From JAWVFM01 sp963771655 (GTDB lineage Bacteria > Actinomycetota > Thermoleophilia > Solirubrobacterales > 70-9), in the NCBI GenBank assembly GCA_963771655.1, contig CAVYUG010000006.1, forward strand, positions 1-64,000: a stretch of 64,000 bases of DNA. The letters run 5' to 3'. Numbering within the stretch: position 1 is the stretch's first letter; the number at the start of each line of letters is the position of its first letter. Below the pieces are notes generated by a model, which was not told where the DNA came from, did not search any database, and was given only the letters and a program-made list of their open reading frames with translations. A program made the translations under genes and the position numbers. This document shows positions 7,796 through 15,811 of this stretch, piece after piece.

Positions 7796-10519
7796 ATGAA
7801 GCCCCGCCAAGCCATCGCGCTGGGCGTCGTCCTGGCCGGCTCGCTGCTGGCGGCGCCACTCGCCCTGGCCGCGGACCCGGCTCCCTACGGCAAGAACGAC
7901 GCCGGCGGCTTTCGCAACATCCTCCCCGCGGGCCAGGCGGGCACCGACAACGCTGCGGCGCTCGCCGCGTTCATGGCCACCGGCGCCGTGCCCCCGCACT
8001 GGGCGGACCAGCAGCCTCTCTACGAGGGGCTCATCTACGCCAGCGCCAGGCCGGGGTTCGGAATGGCCGGCGTCCGCAGGTACTTCAAGGACGCAACCTT
8101 CGGGGTGAGGCCCGGCGACGTGGGCTCGACGGAGACCCCGAAGCCGGGGGTGACGATCGTGCGCGACTCGAGCTACGGGGTGCCGCACGTCTACGGGTCC
8201 ACGGCCGCTCGCGTGTGCTTCGGCGCCGGCTATGCCGGGGCCGAGGACCGCCTGTTCCTGATGGACGTGCTCCGCCACACCGGGGAGGCGAGCCTCTCGA
8301 GCTTCGTCGGCGGCTCTCCCGGCAACCGCGCGATGGACCAGTCGCAGTGGCAGGCCGCGCCGTACACCGACGCGGAGCTTCAGCAGCAGGTCGACGACGC
8401 CGACGACGTCTACGGGGCGCAGGGGAGGGTGCTCCAGAAGGACCTCGCGGCCTACGTCGACGGCATCAACGCATACATCCAGGACGCTCTCGTCGACCCG
8501 CTCAAGCTGCCCGGCGAGTACGCGGCCCTCGGCAAGGTTCCGCAGCCATGGACCGAGGGGGACGTCATCGCCACCGCGTCCTTGATCGGCGGGATCTTCG
8601 GCAAGGGCGGCGGCTCGGAGCTGCGCTCCGCCGAGCTCGAGCGGGCGTTCGAGAGGCGGTTCGGCAAGCGCGCCGGGCGTCGAGCCTGGAGCGACTTCCG
8701 TTCCAAGAACGACCCGGAGGCGCCGACCACCATCCTCGGAAGGCGCTTTCCATACGAAACGACGAGCGCGTTCGCGAAGCGCGGCCTCGCGATGCCCGAC
8801 CCCGGCTCCGTGACGCCCGCCCCCGTCGCCGCACCGATTTCGAAGCGCGCCGTCGAAGCGAGCGCGTCATCCACGTCGGGCCGGTACGACTTCGCTGACG
8901 TCGGCGCGCAGCTCATGCGTGCCCTCGACGGGCCGCCTCACGCCTCCAACTGGGAGCTCGTCTCGGCCCGCGAGTCCGCGACGGGCCATCCGGTCGGCGT
9001 GCTCGGTCCGCAGGTGGGTTACTACGTGCCGCAGATCCTGATGGAGGAGGACCTGCACGGGCCCGGCTTCGACGCACGCGGTGCGACCTTTCCCGGGGTC
9101 AACCTGTTCGTCCTCCTCGGCCACGGGCGCGACTACTCCTGGAGCGCCACCACGGCGACCTCGGACAACGTCGACACCTTCGCGGAGGTCCTCTGCAAGG
9201 ACGCCTACCACTACCGCTACAAGGGCAAGTGCCTGCCGATGGACAGGCTGGATCGCACCAACACCTGGACCCCCAACGCGGTCGACATGACCCCGCCCGG
9301 ATCGGAGACGCTCACGGCCTACCGCACGGTGCACGGCATCGTCTACGCGCGCGGGAAGGTCGGTGGCAGGGAGGTCGCCTTTGTCAGCGCGCGCAGCACC
9401 TACTTCCACGAGGCCGACTCCGCGCTCTTCTTCCGCGACCTCAACGACCCGCGATTCATGGCCCGGGGCACGAAGTCTTTCGACAAGGCGGCCAAGGTCA
9501 TGAACTTCGCCTTCAACTGGAGCTACATCGACTCCGAGCACACCGACTACCAGCTCACCGGCTGGTATCCGCAGCGCGCCCGGGGAACCTCACCGGACTT
9601 CCCGATCCTCGGCACCGGGCAGTACGACTGGAAGGGCTACGACCCGGCGACGCACATGGCCGATTGGCTGCCGCAGTCCAAGCACCCCCACGCAACCGAC
9701 CAGCGCTTCCTGGTGAGCTGGAACAACAAGCAGGCGCCGGGTTGGGCGGCCGCCGACGACCAGTACGGCTACAGCCCGATCTACCGCCAGCAGATGATCG
9801 CCCGGCGGGTGGCCCGCGGCGTTCGCGGCAAGCGGAAGATCACCCTCCCCCAACTCGTCCGGGCCATGGAGGAGCCCGCGACGGAGGACGTTCGAGGCGT
9901 GGAGCTCCTCCCGACCATCTTCCGCGCGATCGGCAAGCCATCCGATCCCAACCTCAGGGCCGCGCTCGCCGAGCTTCGCGCGTGGCGCCGCTCGGGCTCA
10001 CACCGGCGTGACATCGACAGCGACGGGGTCTACGAGCACAACGCCGCGGTCGAGCTGATGGACGCCTGGTGGCCGAAGCTCGTCGCGGCGGAGTTCCGGC
10101 CGGCTCTGGGGAGCATCGTCTACGACCAAACCCGGGGCATGATCGGGCTCGGCGGCGCCGGCAACGGGCCGTACGGCGACTACCCCAGCTTCTCGGACGG
10201 TTGGTACGGCTACGTCTCGAAGGACCTTCGAGACGTATTCGGCCCCACCCCGCGCGGCGCCTGGAGCCGCGATTACTGCGGGGGTGGCTCGAAGGCCCGG
10301 TGCCGCGCGGCGCTCCGCCGCTCGCTGGCCGCGGCGCTCGAGGTGCCGCCGCAGGCCGTCTACGGCTATGGCGATTGCGTCAGCGACCCTCAGCCGAGTT
10401 GCTGGGATCGCGACCGCTCGACGGTCACCTCGGCGGTCTCGGTCCCCGAGGACGCTCCGTTCCAGAACCGGCCCACCTTCCAGCAGACCGTCTCGATCAC
10501 GAAATCGCTCGTGCCGTAG
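7796..10519 (+). CDS. Penicillin acylase family protein (secreted Ntn hydrolase)
   Basis: This is a 907-residue member of the penicillin amidase (S45) family of self-processing amide hydrolases, which includes beta-lactam, aculeacin and acyl-homoserine-lactone acylases. Residues 1-25 are a signal peptide (hydrophobic core, then APLALA). An alpha chain region (VRDSSYGVPHVYGSTAARVCFGAGYAGAEDRLFLMDVLR) is followed by a linker and the beta-chain nucleophile Ser384 in HASNWELVSA. The Ser-Asn-x start of the beta chain is typical. The substrate cannot be told from sequence. The gene sits between map and rpmJ, interrupting the usual ribosomal order. Confidence 0.9.
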   Translation: MKPRQAIALGVVLAGSLLAAPLALAADPAPYGKNDAGGFRNILPAGQAGTDNAAALAAFMATGAVPPHWADQQPLYEGLIYASARPGFGMAGVRRYFKDATFGVRPGDVGSTETPKPGVTIVRDSSYGVPHVYGSTAARVCFGAGYAGAEDRLFLMDVLRHTGEASLSSFVGGSPGNRAMDQSQWQAAPYTDAELQQQVDDADDVYGAQGRVLQKDLAAYVDGINAYIQDALVDPLKLPGEYAALGKVPQPWTEGDVIATASLIGGIFGKGGGSELRSAELERAFERRFGKRAGRRAWSDFRSKNDPEAPTTILGRRFPYETTSAFAKRGLAMPDPGSVTPAPVAAPISKRAVEASASSTSGRYDFADVGAQLMRALDGPPHASNWELVSARESATGHPVGVLGPQVGYYVPQILMEEDLHGPGFDARGATFPGVNLFVLLGHGRDYSWSATTATSDNVDTFAEVLCKDAYHYRYKGKCLPMDRLDRTNTWTPNAVDMTPPGSETLTAYRTVHGIVYARGKVGGREVAFVSARSTYFHEADSALFFRDLNDPRFMARGTKSFDKAAKVMNFAFNWSYIDSEHTDYQLTGWYPQRARGTSPDFPILGTGQYDWKGYDPATHMADWLPQSKHPHATDQRFLVSWNNKQAPGWAAADDQYGYSPIYRQQMIARRVARGVRGKRKITLPQLVRAMEEPATEDVRGVELLPTIFRAIGKPSDPNLRAALAELRAWRRSGSHRRDIDSDGVYEHNAAVELMDAWWPKLVAAEFRPALGSIVYDQTRGMIGLGGAGNGPYGDYPSFSDGWYGYVSKDLRDVFGPTPRGAWSRDYCGGGSKARCRAALRRSLAAALEVPPQAVYGYGDCVSDPQPSCWDRDRSTVTSAVSVPEDAPFQNRPTFQQTVSITKSLVP

Positions 10520-10527
10520 GCCCGGAC

Positions 10528-10968
10528 CTAGCCGCTGCAGCCGGCGCAGAGGCCGCGCACGACCACCTCGGCGCCCTCCGGGGCGAAACCCGCGGCGGTC
10601 GCCCCGCGCATGGCCGGATCCAGGCGGACGTCCGCATCGAGGTCGGTGACGGCTCCGCAGCGGCGGCAGACGAGGTGGTGATGGACCGCCGGGCCCGCGT
10701 CGTAGAGCGCGGGGCCGCGACCGGCGGCCACGCGCCTGAGAAGCCCGGCGTCCTCGAGCGCGTCGAGCGCCGAGTAGACGGTGGGGAGCGAGAGGCCCGG
10801 AAGCCGCTCGCCGACCGCGTGCATGACCTCCTCGGCCGTCAGATGCCGTCCGGCCCCGCTGAGAGCCTCAGCGACCATGAGCCTTTGCGCGGTCGCGCGG
10901 TACCCGCTCCTTCGCAGGGCGGTGGCGATCTCGTCGCGGCCTGGCGCGGTTGCTTGGCTCGTGGGCAT
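10528..10968 (-). CDS. Fur-family metal-responsive transcriptional regulator
   Basis: 146 aa. The N-terminal winged helix contains YRATAQRLMVAEAL and the recognition region LPGLSLPTVYSALDAL. The C-terminal dimerisation domain has the HHHLVCRRC motif (His96-98, Cys101, Cys104) and a second CxxC (Cys141, Cys144) forming the structural zinc site. Fur, Zur and PerR cannot be separated by sequence alone. It is divergent from a VIT/CCC1 iron transporter across a 66-bp AT-rich promoter region, so it probably controls that gene and itself in response to iron or peroxide. Confidence 0.92.
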   Translation of the reverse strand: MPTSQATAPGRDEIATALRRSGYRATAQRLMVAEALSGAGRHLTAEEVMHAVGERLPGLSLPTVYSALDALEDAGLLRRVAAGRGPALYDAGPAVHHHLVCRRCGAVTDLDADVRLDPAMRGATAAGFAPEGAEVVVRGLCAGCSG

Positions 10969-11034
10969 ATTCGGGTTCCCTAACTACTTGTAAGGGATTC
11001 CTAATTCTAACTCATTTGTAATAATCATCAAGCG
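10969..11034. promoter_or_regulatory. AT-rich divergent promoter/operator between fur-like gene and VIT gene
   Basis: This 66-bp stretch is strikingly AT-rich for the window. It contains a direct repeat, TAACTACTTGTAA (10981-10993) and TAACTCATTTGTAA (11008-11021), about 27 bp apart. On the minus strand TTGATG-N16-TAGAAT resembles a sigma-70 promoter for the regulator. On the plus strand TAATAAT lies close to the transporter start. It is a plausible operator for the Fur-family protein, although no classical Fur box is present. Confidence 0.6.
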
Positions 11035-11541
11035 ATGATGATGGTCGATTCCACCCTGGACCGCTGGCGGGGGGCCACCCAGCAGGAGCGCCTGCTCCAA
11101 GTCGTTCAGCCCGGCCTCATCGGGCTCATCGACGGCACCGTCTCGACGCTGGCGCCGATCTTCGCCGCCGCGTACATCTCCGGCTCGCGCGCCGCGCTGC
11201 TGGTCGGCCTCGCCGCGGGCCTCGGCGCCGCGATCAGCATGGGCATCTCGGAGGCGCTCTCCGATGACGGTTCGCTGACCGGCCGCGGCAGCTCGATGCA
11301 GCGCGGCCTCATCACCGGCATCGCGACCTTCATCGGCGGCACCGCGCACGCCCTGCCCTTCCTGATTCCCAACGTCGACACGGCCCTCGCAGTGGCCTAT
11401 CCGGTCGTCGCCTGCGAGCTCGTCGTGATCGCACTGGTTCGCAAGCGCTACCTCGAGGTGCCGCTCGCGCACTCCCTCATCCAGGTGACGCTGGCAGGCG
11501 CTCTCGTGGCCGGCGTGGGCGTCGCCGTCGGCCACGCGTAG
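11035..11541 (+). CDS. VIT/CCC1-family iron (Fe2+/Mn2+) transporter
   Basis: This 168-residue membrane protein resembles the vacuolar iron transporter family, which moves Fe2+ or Mn2+ out of the cytosol. Four or five hydrophobic segments are seen. The signature GLIDGTVSTLAPIFAAAY near the N-terminus and GLAAGLGAAISMGISEALSDDG are typical. Three in-frame ATGs (11035, 11038, 11041) are possible starts. Divergence from a Fur-family regulator supports a role in metal homeostasis. A terminator-like hairpin follows at 11569. Confidence 0.85.
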   Translation: MMMVDSTLDRWRGATQQERLLQVVQPGLIGLIDGTVSTLAPIFAAAYISGSRAALLVGLAAGLGAAISMGISEALSDDGSLTGRGSSMQRGLITGIATFIGGTAHALPFLIPNVDTALAVAYPVVACELVVIALVRKRYLEVPLAHSLIQVTLAGALVAGVGVAVGHA

Positions 11542-11568
11542 CCGAGACCCCCTGCTATCCTCATTTCT

Positions 11569-11588
11569 CGGCCCTAGGGCCGTCTTTT
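11569..11588 (+). terminator. Rho-independent terminator after VIT gene
   Basis: Stem CGGCC-CTAG-GGCCG (11569-11582) is followed directly by TCTTTT. It lies 28 nt after the transporter stop and separates that unit from the rpmJ operon. Confidence 0.6.
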
Positions 11589-11592
11589 CGTG

Positions 11593-11622
11593 CCTTTTCA
11601 CCCGATTCATGGGGTGAAAAGG
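11593..11622 (+). promoter_or_regulatory. Strong hairpin in the rpmJ-rpsM leader
   Basis: A perfect 11-bp stem, CCTTTTCACCC / GGGTGAAAAGG, with an 8-nt loop lies 40 nt upstream of rpmJ. It is followed by ATTCTTTT. It could be a second terminator or a leader structure controlling the alpha-type ribosomal operon (where S4 autoregulates in other bacteria). The sequence alone does not decide. Confidence 0.5.
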
Positions 11623-11662
11623 ATTCTTTTCGATCGATTGGATACGTTGCCGGCGAGAGGCG

Positions 11663-11776
11663 ATGAAAGTACGAGCGTCCGTGAAACCGATGTGCGAGCG
11701 CTGCCGAATCATCCGGCGGCGCGGCCGCGTGCTCGTGATCTGCACGAACCCCCGGCACAAGCAGAGGCAGGGGTGA
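11663..11776 (+). CDS. rpmJ: 50S ribosomal protein L36
   Basis: This 37-residue zinc-ribbon protein of the 50S subunit starts MKVRASVKPMCERCRIIRRR and ends NPRHKQRQG. Three Cys and one His form the zinc site (CERC, C, H), so it is the C+ form. ATG 11663 follows a GAGAGG ribosome site. It is the first gene of the second ribosomal cluster, 7 nt ahead of rpsM. infA, usually just upstream, is absent. Confidence 0.96.
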   Translation: MKVRASVKPMCERCRIIRRRGRVLVICTNPRHKQRQG

Positions 11777-11783
11777 TTGGTTA

Positions 11784-12167
11784 GTGGCGCGCATCGCCGG
11801 GATCAACGTGCCCCTCAACAAGCGGGTCGAGGTGGGCCTCACCTACGTCCACGGAGTCGGCCGCTCGACCGCGACCGACATCCTGAAGAAGGTGGGTGTC
11901 GATCCCGACACGTACGTGAAGGACCTCACGGACGACGAGGTCGTGAAGCTTCGCGAGGCCGTCGAGTCGCGGGAGGTCGAGGGCGACCTGCGCCGCGAAC
12001 GCTCCCAGAACATCAAGCGCCTCTCGGAGATCGGCGCCTACCGCGGCAACCGGCACCGCCGCGGGATGCCGACCCGCGGGCAGCGGACCAAGACCAATGC
12101 GCGAACCCGCAAGGGCCCCCGGAAGATGAGCGTCGCCGGCAAGCGCAAGCCGCCGGGCCCGAGATGA
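11784..12167 (+). CDS. rpsM: 30S ribosomal protein S13
   Basis: S13 (127 aa) contacts the P-site tRNA and bridges to the 50S subunit. It starts MARIAGINVPLNKRVEVGLTYVHGVG and has the conserved basic C-terminus YRGNRHRRGMPTRGQRTKTNARTRKGPRK. The start is GTG 11784. rpsK follows after 11 nt. Confidence 0.98.
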   Translation: MARIAGINVPLNKRVEVGLTYVHGVGRSTATDILKKVGVDPDTYVKDLTDDEVVKLREAVESREVEGDLRRERSQNIKRLSEIGAYRGNRHRRGMPTRGQRTKTNARTRKGPRKMSVAGKRKPPGPR

Positions 12168-12178
12168 GGGGGTTCTAG

Positions 12179-12577
12179 ATGTCGCCGCAGCCGAAGCGAG
12201 GTGGCCGCCCCCGCCGCCGGGCCCGCAAGAACGTGCCCTACGGAGTCGCTCACATCAAGACCAGCTTCAACAACACCATCGTCACGATCACCGACACCGA
12301 CGGCAACGTCGTGTGCTGGGAGTCGGCCGGGTCCGCGGGCTTCAAGGGCTCGCGCAAGTCGACGCCCTTCGCCGCGCAGGTGACGGCCGACGCCGCCGCC
12401 CGCAAGGGCATGGAGCACGGGCTCGAGCGCGTCGAGGTGCACGCCAAGGGCGCCGGTTCCGGCCGCGACACGGCGATTCGCTCGCTCCAGGCAGCCGGCC
12501 TTCAGGTGACCACGGTGAAGGACGTGACCCCTCAGGCCCACAACGGCTGCCGCCCCCGGAAAAGGCGGAGGGTGTAA
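12179..12577 (+). CDS. rpsK: 30S ribosomal protein S11
   Basis: S11 (132 aa) is a platform protein near the mRNA exit. The family blocks VPYGVAHIKTSFNNTIVTITD and KGSRKSTPFAAQVTAD are clear, as is the C-terminal VTPQAHNGCRPRKRRRV. ATG 12179. Its TAA shares one base with the ATG of rpsD (TAATG). Confidence 0.98.
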   Translation: MSPQPKRGGRPRRRARKNVPYGVAHIKTSFNNTIVTITDTDGNVVCWESAGSAGFKGSRKSTPFAAQVTADAAARKGMEHGLERVEVHAKGAGSGRDTAIRSLQAAGLQVTTVKDVTPQAHNGCRPRKRRRV

Positions 12578-13197
12578 TGGCCAGGGATACCGGACCCCAG
12601 TGCAAGCAGTGCCGCCGCGAGGGCCAGAAGCTGTTCCTCAAGGGCCAGCGCTGCTTCACCGAGAAGTGCGGCGTCGAGCGGCGCTCCTACCCGCCGGGCG
12701 AGCACGGTCGGGGGCGCCTGCGCCAGAGCGAGTACCGGACCCAGCTCCGGGAGAAGCAGAAGGCGCGCCGCTACTACCAGCTGCTCGAAAAGCAGTTCCG
12801 CAGCTACTACGACCGGGCCGCCCGCCAGCAGGGCGTCACCGGCGAGAACCTGCTGCGCCTGCTCGAGCGGCGCCTCGACAACGTGCTGGTCAGGCTCGGG
12901 TTCGCGGCCTCGCGCCGCCAGGCTCGCCAGCTCGTGGGCCATGGCCACTGGCTCGTCAACGGCCGGCGGGTCGATATCCCGAGCTACCAGGTTCGCCCCG
13001 ACGACGTCATCTCGATGAAGTCCGGCTCGGCCGCCGAGGACGTCGTCCGCACCGCCACGGAGCTGACCGCCGCGGTCCCGCCCTGGCTCCAGGCCGACCA
13101 TGATTCTTTGACCGCCAAGGTGCTGCGGCTGCCCGAGCGCAGCGAGATCGCGACGCCGGTCTCAGAGCAGCTCATCGTCGAGCTCTACTCCAAGTAG
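12577..13197 (+). CDS. rpsD: 30S ribosomal protein S4 (zinc-containing)
   Basis: S4 (206 aa) nucleates 16S 5'-domain assembly and in many bacteria represses the alpha operon. The N-terminus has four cysteines (CKQC...RC...KC) of the zinc form. The S4 RNA-binding domain is at LLRLLERRLDNVLVRLGFAASRRQARQLVGHGHWLVNGRRVDIPSYQV. ATG 12577 overlaps the rpsK stop by one base. The reading frame is open far upstream, but that part is a shadow of rpsK. Confidence 0.98.
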   Translation: MARDTGPQCKQCRREGQKLFLKGQRCFTEKCGVERRSYPPGEHGRGRLRQSEYRTQLREKQKARRYYQLLEKQFRSYYDRAARQQGVTGENLLRLLERRLDNVLVRLGFAASRRQARQLVGHGHWLVNGRRVDIPSYQVRPDDVISMKSGSAAEDVVRTATELTAAVPPWLQADHDSLTAKVLRLPERSEIATPVSEQLIVELYSK

Positions 13198-13231
13198 CGC
13201 CGGCGACCGTTCACCCGAAAGGAAGTACGCG

Positions 13232-14203
13232 ATGACCACCAGCCTGTCCGAATTCCAGATTCCGAAGATCGCCTCGGAGAACGTCGACGACAACAAGGGG
13301 ACGTTCGTGATCGAGCCTCTCGACAAGGGGTTCGGCTTCACGTTCGGCAACAGCCTGCGCCGCGTTCTCCTCTCGTCGCTCGGGGGCGCGGCGATCAAGA
13401 GCGTGCGTATCGAGGGCGTCGCCCACGAGTTCTCGACCGTCCCTGGGGTCAAGGAGGACGTCACCGACATCGTCCTGAACCTCAAGGATGTCGTCGTCCG
13501 GATGCACACGGACGCAGACGAGATCGAGGCTCCGCTCGTGGCCACCGGGCCCGGCGAGGTGAAGGCGAAGGACATCGACCTTCCGGCCGGGGTCGAGATC
13601 CTCAACCCCAACGCCCCAATCGCGACGCTCGAGAAGCGCACCAAGCTCGAGATGTACCTCACGCTCGGGCGCGGCCGGGGCTACTCGCCCGCCGAGGAGA
13701 ACAAGTCCGACGACCAGCCGATCGGGGTCGTCCCGATCGACTCGATCTTCTCGCCGATCCGCCGTGCGGCCTACTCGGTCGATACGGCGCGCGTCGGGCA
13801 GCGGACCGACTTCGACAAGCTCGTCCTCGACATCGAGACCGACGGGTCGATCGAGCCGCCCGCGGCGCTTCGGGAGGCGGCCGAGATCCTCATCAAGAGC
13901 CTCGCGATCTTCACCGATGCCGACCGCGTCGAGGAGCTCACAGCGCGCGACGGCAACGGTGCCGGCGAGGGGGCGTTCCCGCCCCTCGGCCCTTCGACCG
14001 ACGGCGACGACCGCCTGATCGAGGAGCTCGACATCGGCGTTCGCGCCTACAACTGCCTGAAGCGCGCCGGTATCCAGACGATCGGCGATCTGGTCACCAG
14101 GTCAAAGTCGGAGCTCAACGCGATCCCGAACTTCGGCCAGCGCTCGACCGAGGAAGTCATCGACTCGCTGGCGCAGATCGGGCTGTCGCTGCGACCGGAG
14201 TAG
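13232..14203 (+). CDS. rpoA: DNA-directed RNA polymerase subunit alpha
   Basis: The 323-residue alpha subunit starts polymerase assembly by dimerising (residues about 1-230, with FGFTFGNSLRRVLLSSLGGAAI). It contacts UP elements and activators through its C-terminal domain (about 250-323: LDIGVRAYNCLKRAGIQTIGDLV...NFGQRSTEEVIDSLAQIGL). ATG 13232 is preceded by GAAAGGAAG. It lies between rpsD and rplQ as in most bacteria. Confidence 0.98.
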   Translation: MTTSLSEFQIPKIASENVDDNKGTFVIEPLDKGFGFTFGNSLRRVLLSSLGGAAIKSVRIEGVAHEFSTVPGVKEDVTDIVLNLKDVVVRMHTDADEIEAPLVATGPGEVKAKDIDLPAGVEILNPNAPIATLEKRTKLEMYLTLGRGRGYSPAEENKSDDQPIGVVPIDSIFSPIRRAAYSVDTARVGQRTDFDKLVLDIETDGSIEPPAALREAAEILIKSLAIFTDADRVEELTARDGNGAGEGAFPPLGPSTDGDDRLIEELDIGVRAYNCLKRAGIQTIGDLVTRSKSELNAIPNFGQRSTEEVIDSLAQIGLSLRPE

Positions 14204-14223
14204 CGAGCGACGGGGCTCTAGCG

Positions 14224-14577
14224 ATGCGCCACGGCAAGCAGAGGAACAAGCTCTCGCGTGACTCGGCGCATCGCCGGGCGCTGCTTCGCAACCTCTCGCG
14301 CGACCTGATCGAGCACGAGCGAATCAAGACCTCGCAGGCAAAGGCCAAGGCGGTGAAGCCGGAGGTCGAGAAGCTCATCACGCTCGCGAAGCGGGGTGAC
14401 CTCCATGCCCGCCGCAAGGCTCTCGCCGAGCTGGGGCAGGACCGCTTCCTCGTCCACAAGCTGTTCGAGGAGGTGGCGCCGCGCTACGCCGAGCGGCCCG
14501 GTGGCTACACGCGAATCGTCAAGCTCGGCCCGCGGCGCTCGGACTCCACGGAGATGGTCTTCCTGGAGCTGGTCTAG
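14224..14577 (+). CDS. rplQ: 50S ribosomal protein L17
   Basis: L17 (117 aa) surrounds the peptide exit tunnel. It has the signature MRHGKQRNKLSRDSAHRRALLRNLSRDLI and a C-terminal RIVKLGPRRSDSTEMVFLELV. ATG 14224 is 20 nt after rpoA. The second copy of the two-hairpin repeat begins 17 nt after its stop. Confidence 0.98.
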   Translation: MRHGKQRNKLSRDSAHRRALLRNLSRDLIEHERIKTSQAKAKAVKPEVEKLITLAKRGDLHARRKALAELGQDRFLVHKLFEEVAPRYAERPGGYTRIVKLGPRRSDSTEMVFLELV

Positions 14578-14593
14578 GCGGCGCGGGCGTGTG

Positions 14594-14645
14594 ATGAGGG
14601 GCTTTAGCCCCGAAAGCAGCGTGTAAGGGCGCCGACGGCGCCCGC
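14594..14645 (+). repeat. Two-hairpin dispersed repeat, copy 2
   Basis: Hairpin 1 is GGGGC-ttta-GCCCC (14598-14611). The linker GAAAGCAGCGTGTAA (14612-14626) is identical to copy 1. Hairpin 2 is GGGCGCC-gac-GGCGCCC (14627-14643), then GCAG. It fills the rplQ-truA gap and ends 3 nt before the TTG start of truA, so hairpin 2 would cover or abut the truA ribosome site. It also contains ATG-AGG...GTG-TAA, a 10-codon ORF. Confidence 0.85.
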
Positions 14646-14647
14646 AG

Positions 14648-15406
14648 TTGGATTTGGGCGTCGTCCGCCTCACGATCGCCTACGACGGCACCGGCTTCGC
14701 CGGCTGGGCAGCGCAGCCGGGCCAGCGGACCGTGCAGGGCGAGCTCGAGGCGGCGCTCGAGCGGATCCTCGGCGAACCCGTGGCCCTGACCGTCGCGGGC
14801 CGCACGGATGCGGGCGTCCATGCATGGGGCCAGGTCGCGACCTTCGAGCTCGACCGCGAGCCGCCGTCCACTCTCGGGCGTTCGCTCAACGCCGTCCTCT
14901 CCGGCGAGGTCTCGGTGCTCGAGGCAGCGCCCGCTCCACCCGGCTTCGACGCCCGGCGCGATGCCCGCTCCCGCACCTACTGCTACTGGGTCGTCGCCGC
15001 GCCCGTCCTGAGTCCGTTCGAGCGCGGCCGGGCCCTGTGGTGGCCGCATCGCCTCGATCGCGCGGCTCTCGAAAGCTGCGCGGAAGCGTGCCTCGGCACG
15101 CACGACTTCACCGCCTTCACGCCCACCGACACCGAGCACGTGCGCTTCGACCGCGACGTCAGGAGCTGCGAGTGGCGCAAGTTCGCGCCCGCCGACGCGC
15201 GCCACGGCGAGCTGCTCGAGCTGTGGATCGAGGCCGACGCGTTCATGCGTCACATGGTGCGCGTGCTCGTCGGAACGATGCTCGAGGTCGGCGGAGGTCG
15301 CCGGACCGTGGACGACTTCAGAACGCTTCTCGAGGGCGCCCCGCGCGAGCGCGCGGGCGAGACCGCCCCCGCGCATGGGCTCTACCTGGCCCGCGTCAGC
15401 TACTGA
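14648..15406 (+). CDS. truA: tRNA pseudouridine(38-40) synthase
   Basis: Isomerises uridines 38-40 in tRNA anticodon stems. It is 252 aa with catalytic Asp54 in AGRTDAGVHA and the N-terminal LTIAYDGTGFAGWAAQPGQRTVQGELE. The C-terminal FMRHMVRVLVGTMLEVGGGRRTVDDF is typical. The start is TTG 14648, directly after repeat copy 2, with no separate Shine-Dalgarno visible. Expression may therefore depend on that RNA structure. Confidence 0.96.
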   Translation: MDLGVVRLTIAYDGTGFAGWAAQPGQRTVQGELEAALERILGEPVALTVAGRTDAGVHAWGQVATFELDREPPSTLGRSLNAVLSGEVSVLEAAPAPPGFDARRDARSRTYCYWVVAAPVLSPFERGRALWWPHRLDRAALESCAEACLGTHDFTAFTPTDTEHVRFDRDVRSCEWRKFAPADARHGELLELWIEADAFMRHMVRVLVGTMLEVGGGRRTVDDFRTLLEGAPRERAGETAPAHGLYLARVSY

Positions 15407-15409
15407 GGC

Positions 15410-15802
15410 CTATTCGTCGGCCCAGAAGTCGGGCAGCATCTCGCCGCGATCGTCGGTTCGACGCGGGCTGAAGGCGATCACCTCGAGCCCATCCGGCCCG
15501 CCCTCGAAGGCGCGCGCGACCTCGGGCCCCACTCGAATGGCGTCCAGCACGTCGACGTCGAGGACCTCGTCGTCGAGCTTCACCCTGCCGCTGCCGCGGA
15601 TCACGACGTAGACCTCCTCGACCTCCTCGTGACGGTGGCCGAAGGCCTGCCGCTTCCCCGGCTTGACCACGTGATGGGAGAGCCCGGTCTGCTCGGTTTC
15701 GAGGTCGCCGCTCGCGAAGCGCGCTTCCTGCGTCTCCGAGAACCCGCCTTGCACGGCGGCGTCGTCGACCTCCCTGAGGTTCCTCTTCGTGTGATTGGCC
15801 AT
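15410..15802 (-). CDS. Cupin-domain protein
   Basis: A 130-residue single-domain cupin. The metal-binding motif 1 is seen as HRHEEVEEVYVVIRGSGRV, with motif 2 around VGPEVARAFEGGPDGLEVIAF. Cupins range from enzymes to sugar or metal binders, and no substrate can be assigned. It starts with ATG 15802, close behind a ZIP transporter on the same strand, so the two may be cotranscribed. It converges on truA. Confidence 0.85.
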   Translation of the reverse strand: MANHTKRNLREVDDAAVQGGFSETQEARFASGDLETEQTGLSHHVVKPGKRQAFGHRHEEVEEVYVVIRGSGRVKLDDEVLDVDVLDAIRVGPEVARAFEGGPDGLEVIAFSPRRTDDRGEMLPDFWADE

Positions 15803-15811
15803 GGCCTCGAG

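Noticed and set aside
7796..10519. Horizontal transfer of the penicillin acylase gene based on composition
   Set aside because: Base and codon usage look like the neighbours by eye; only its position is unusual.
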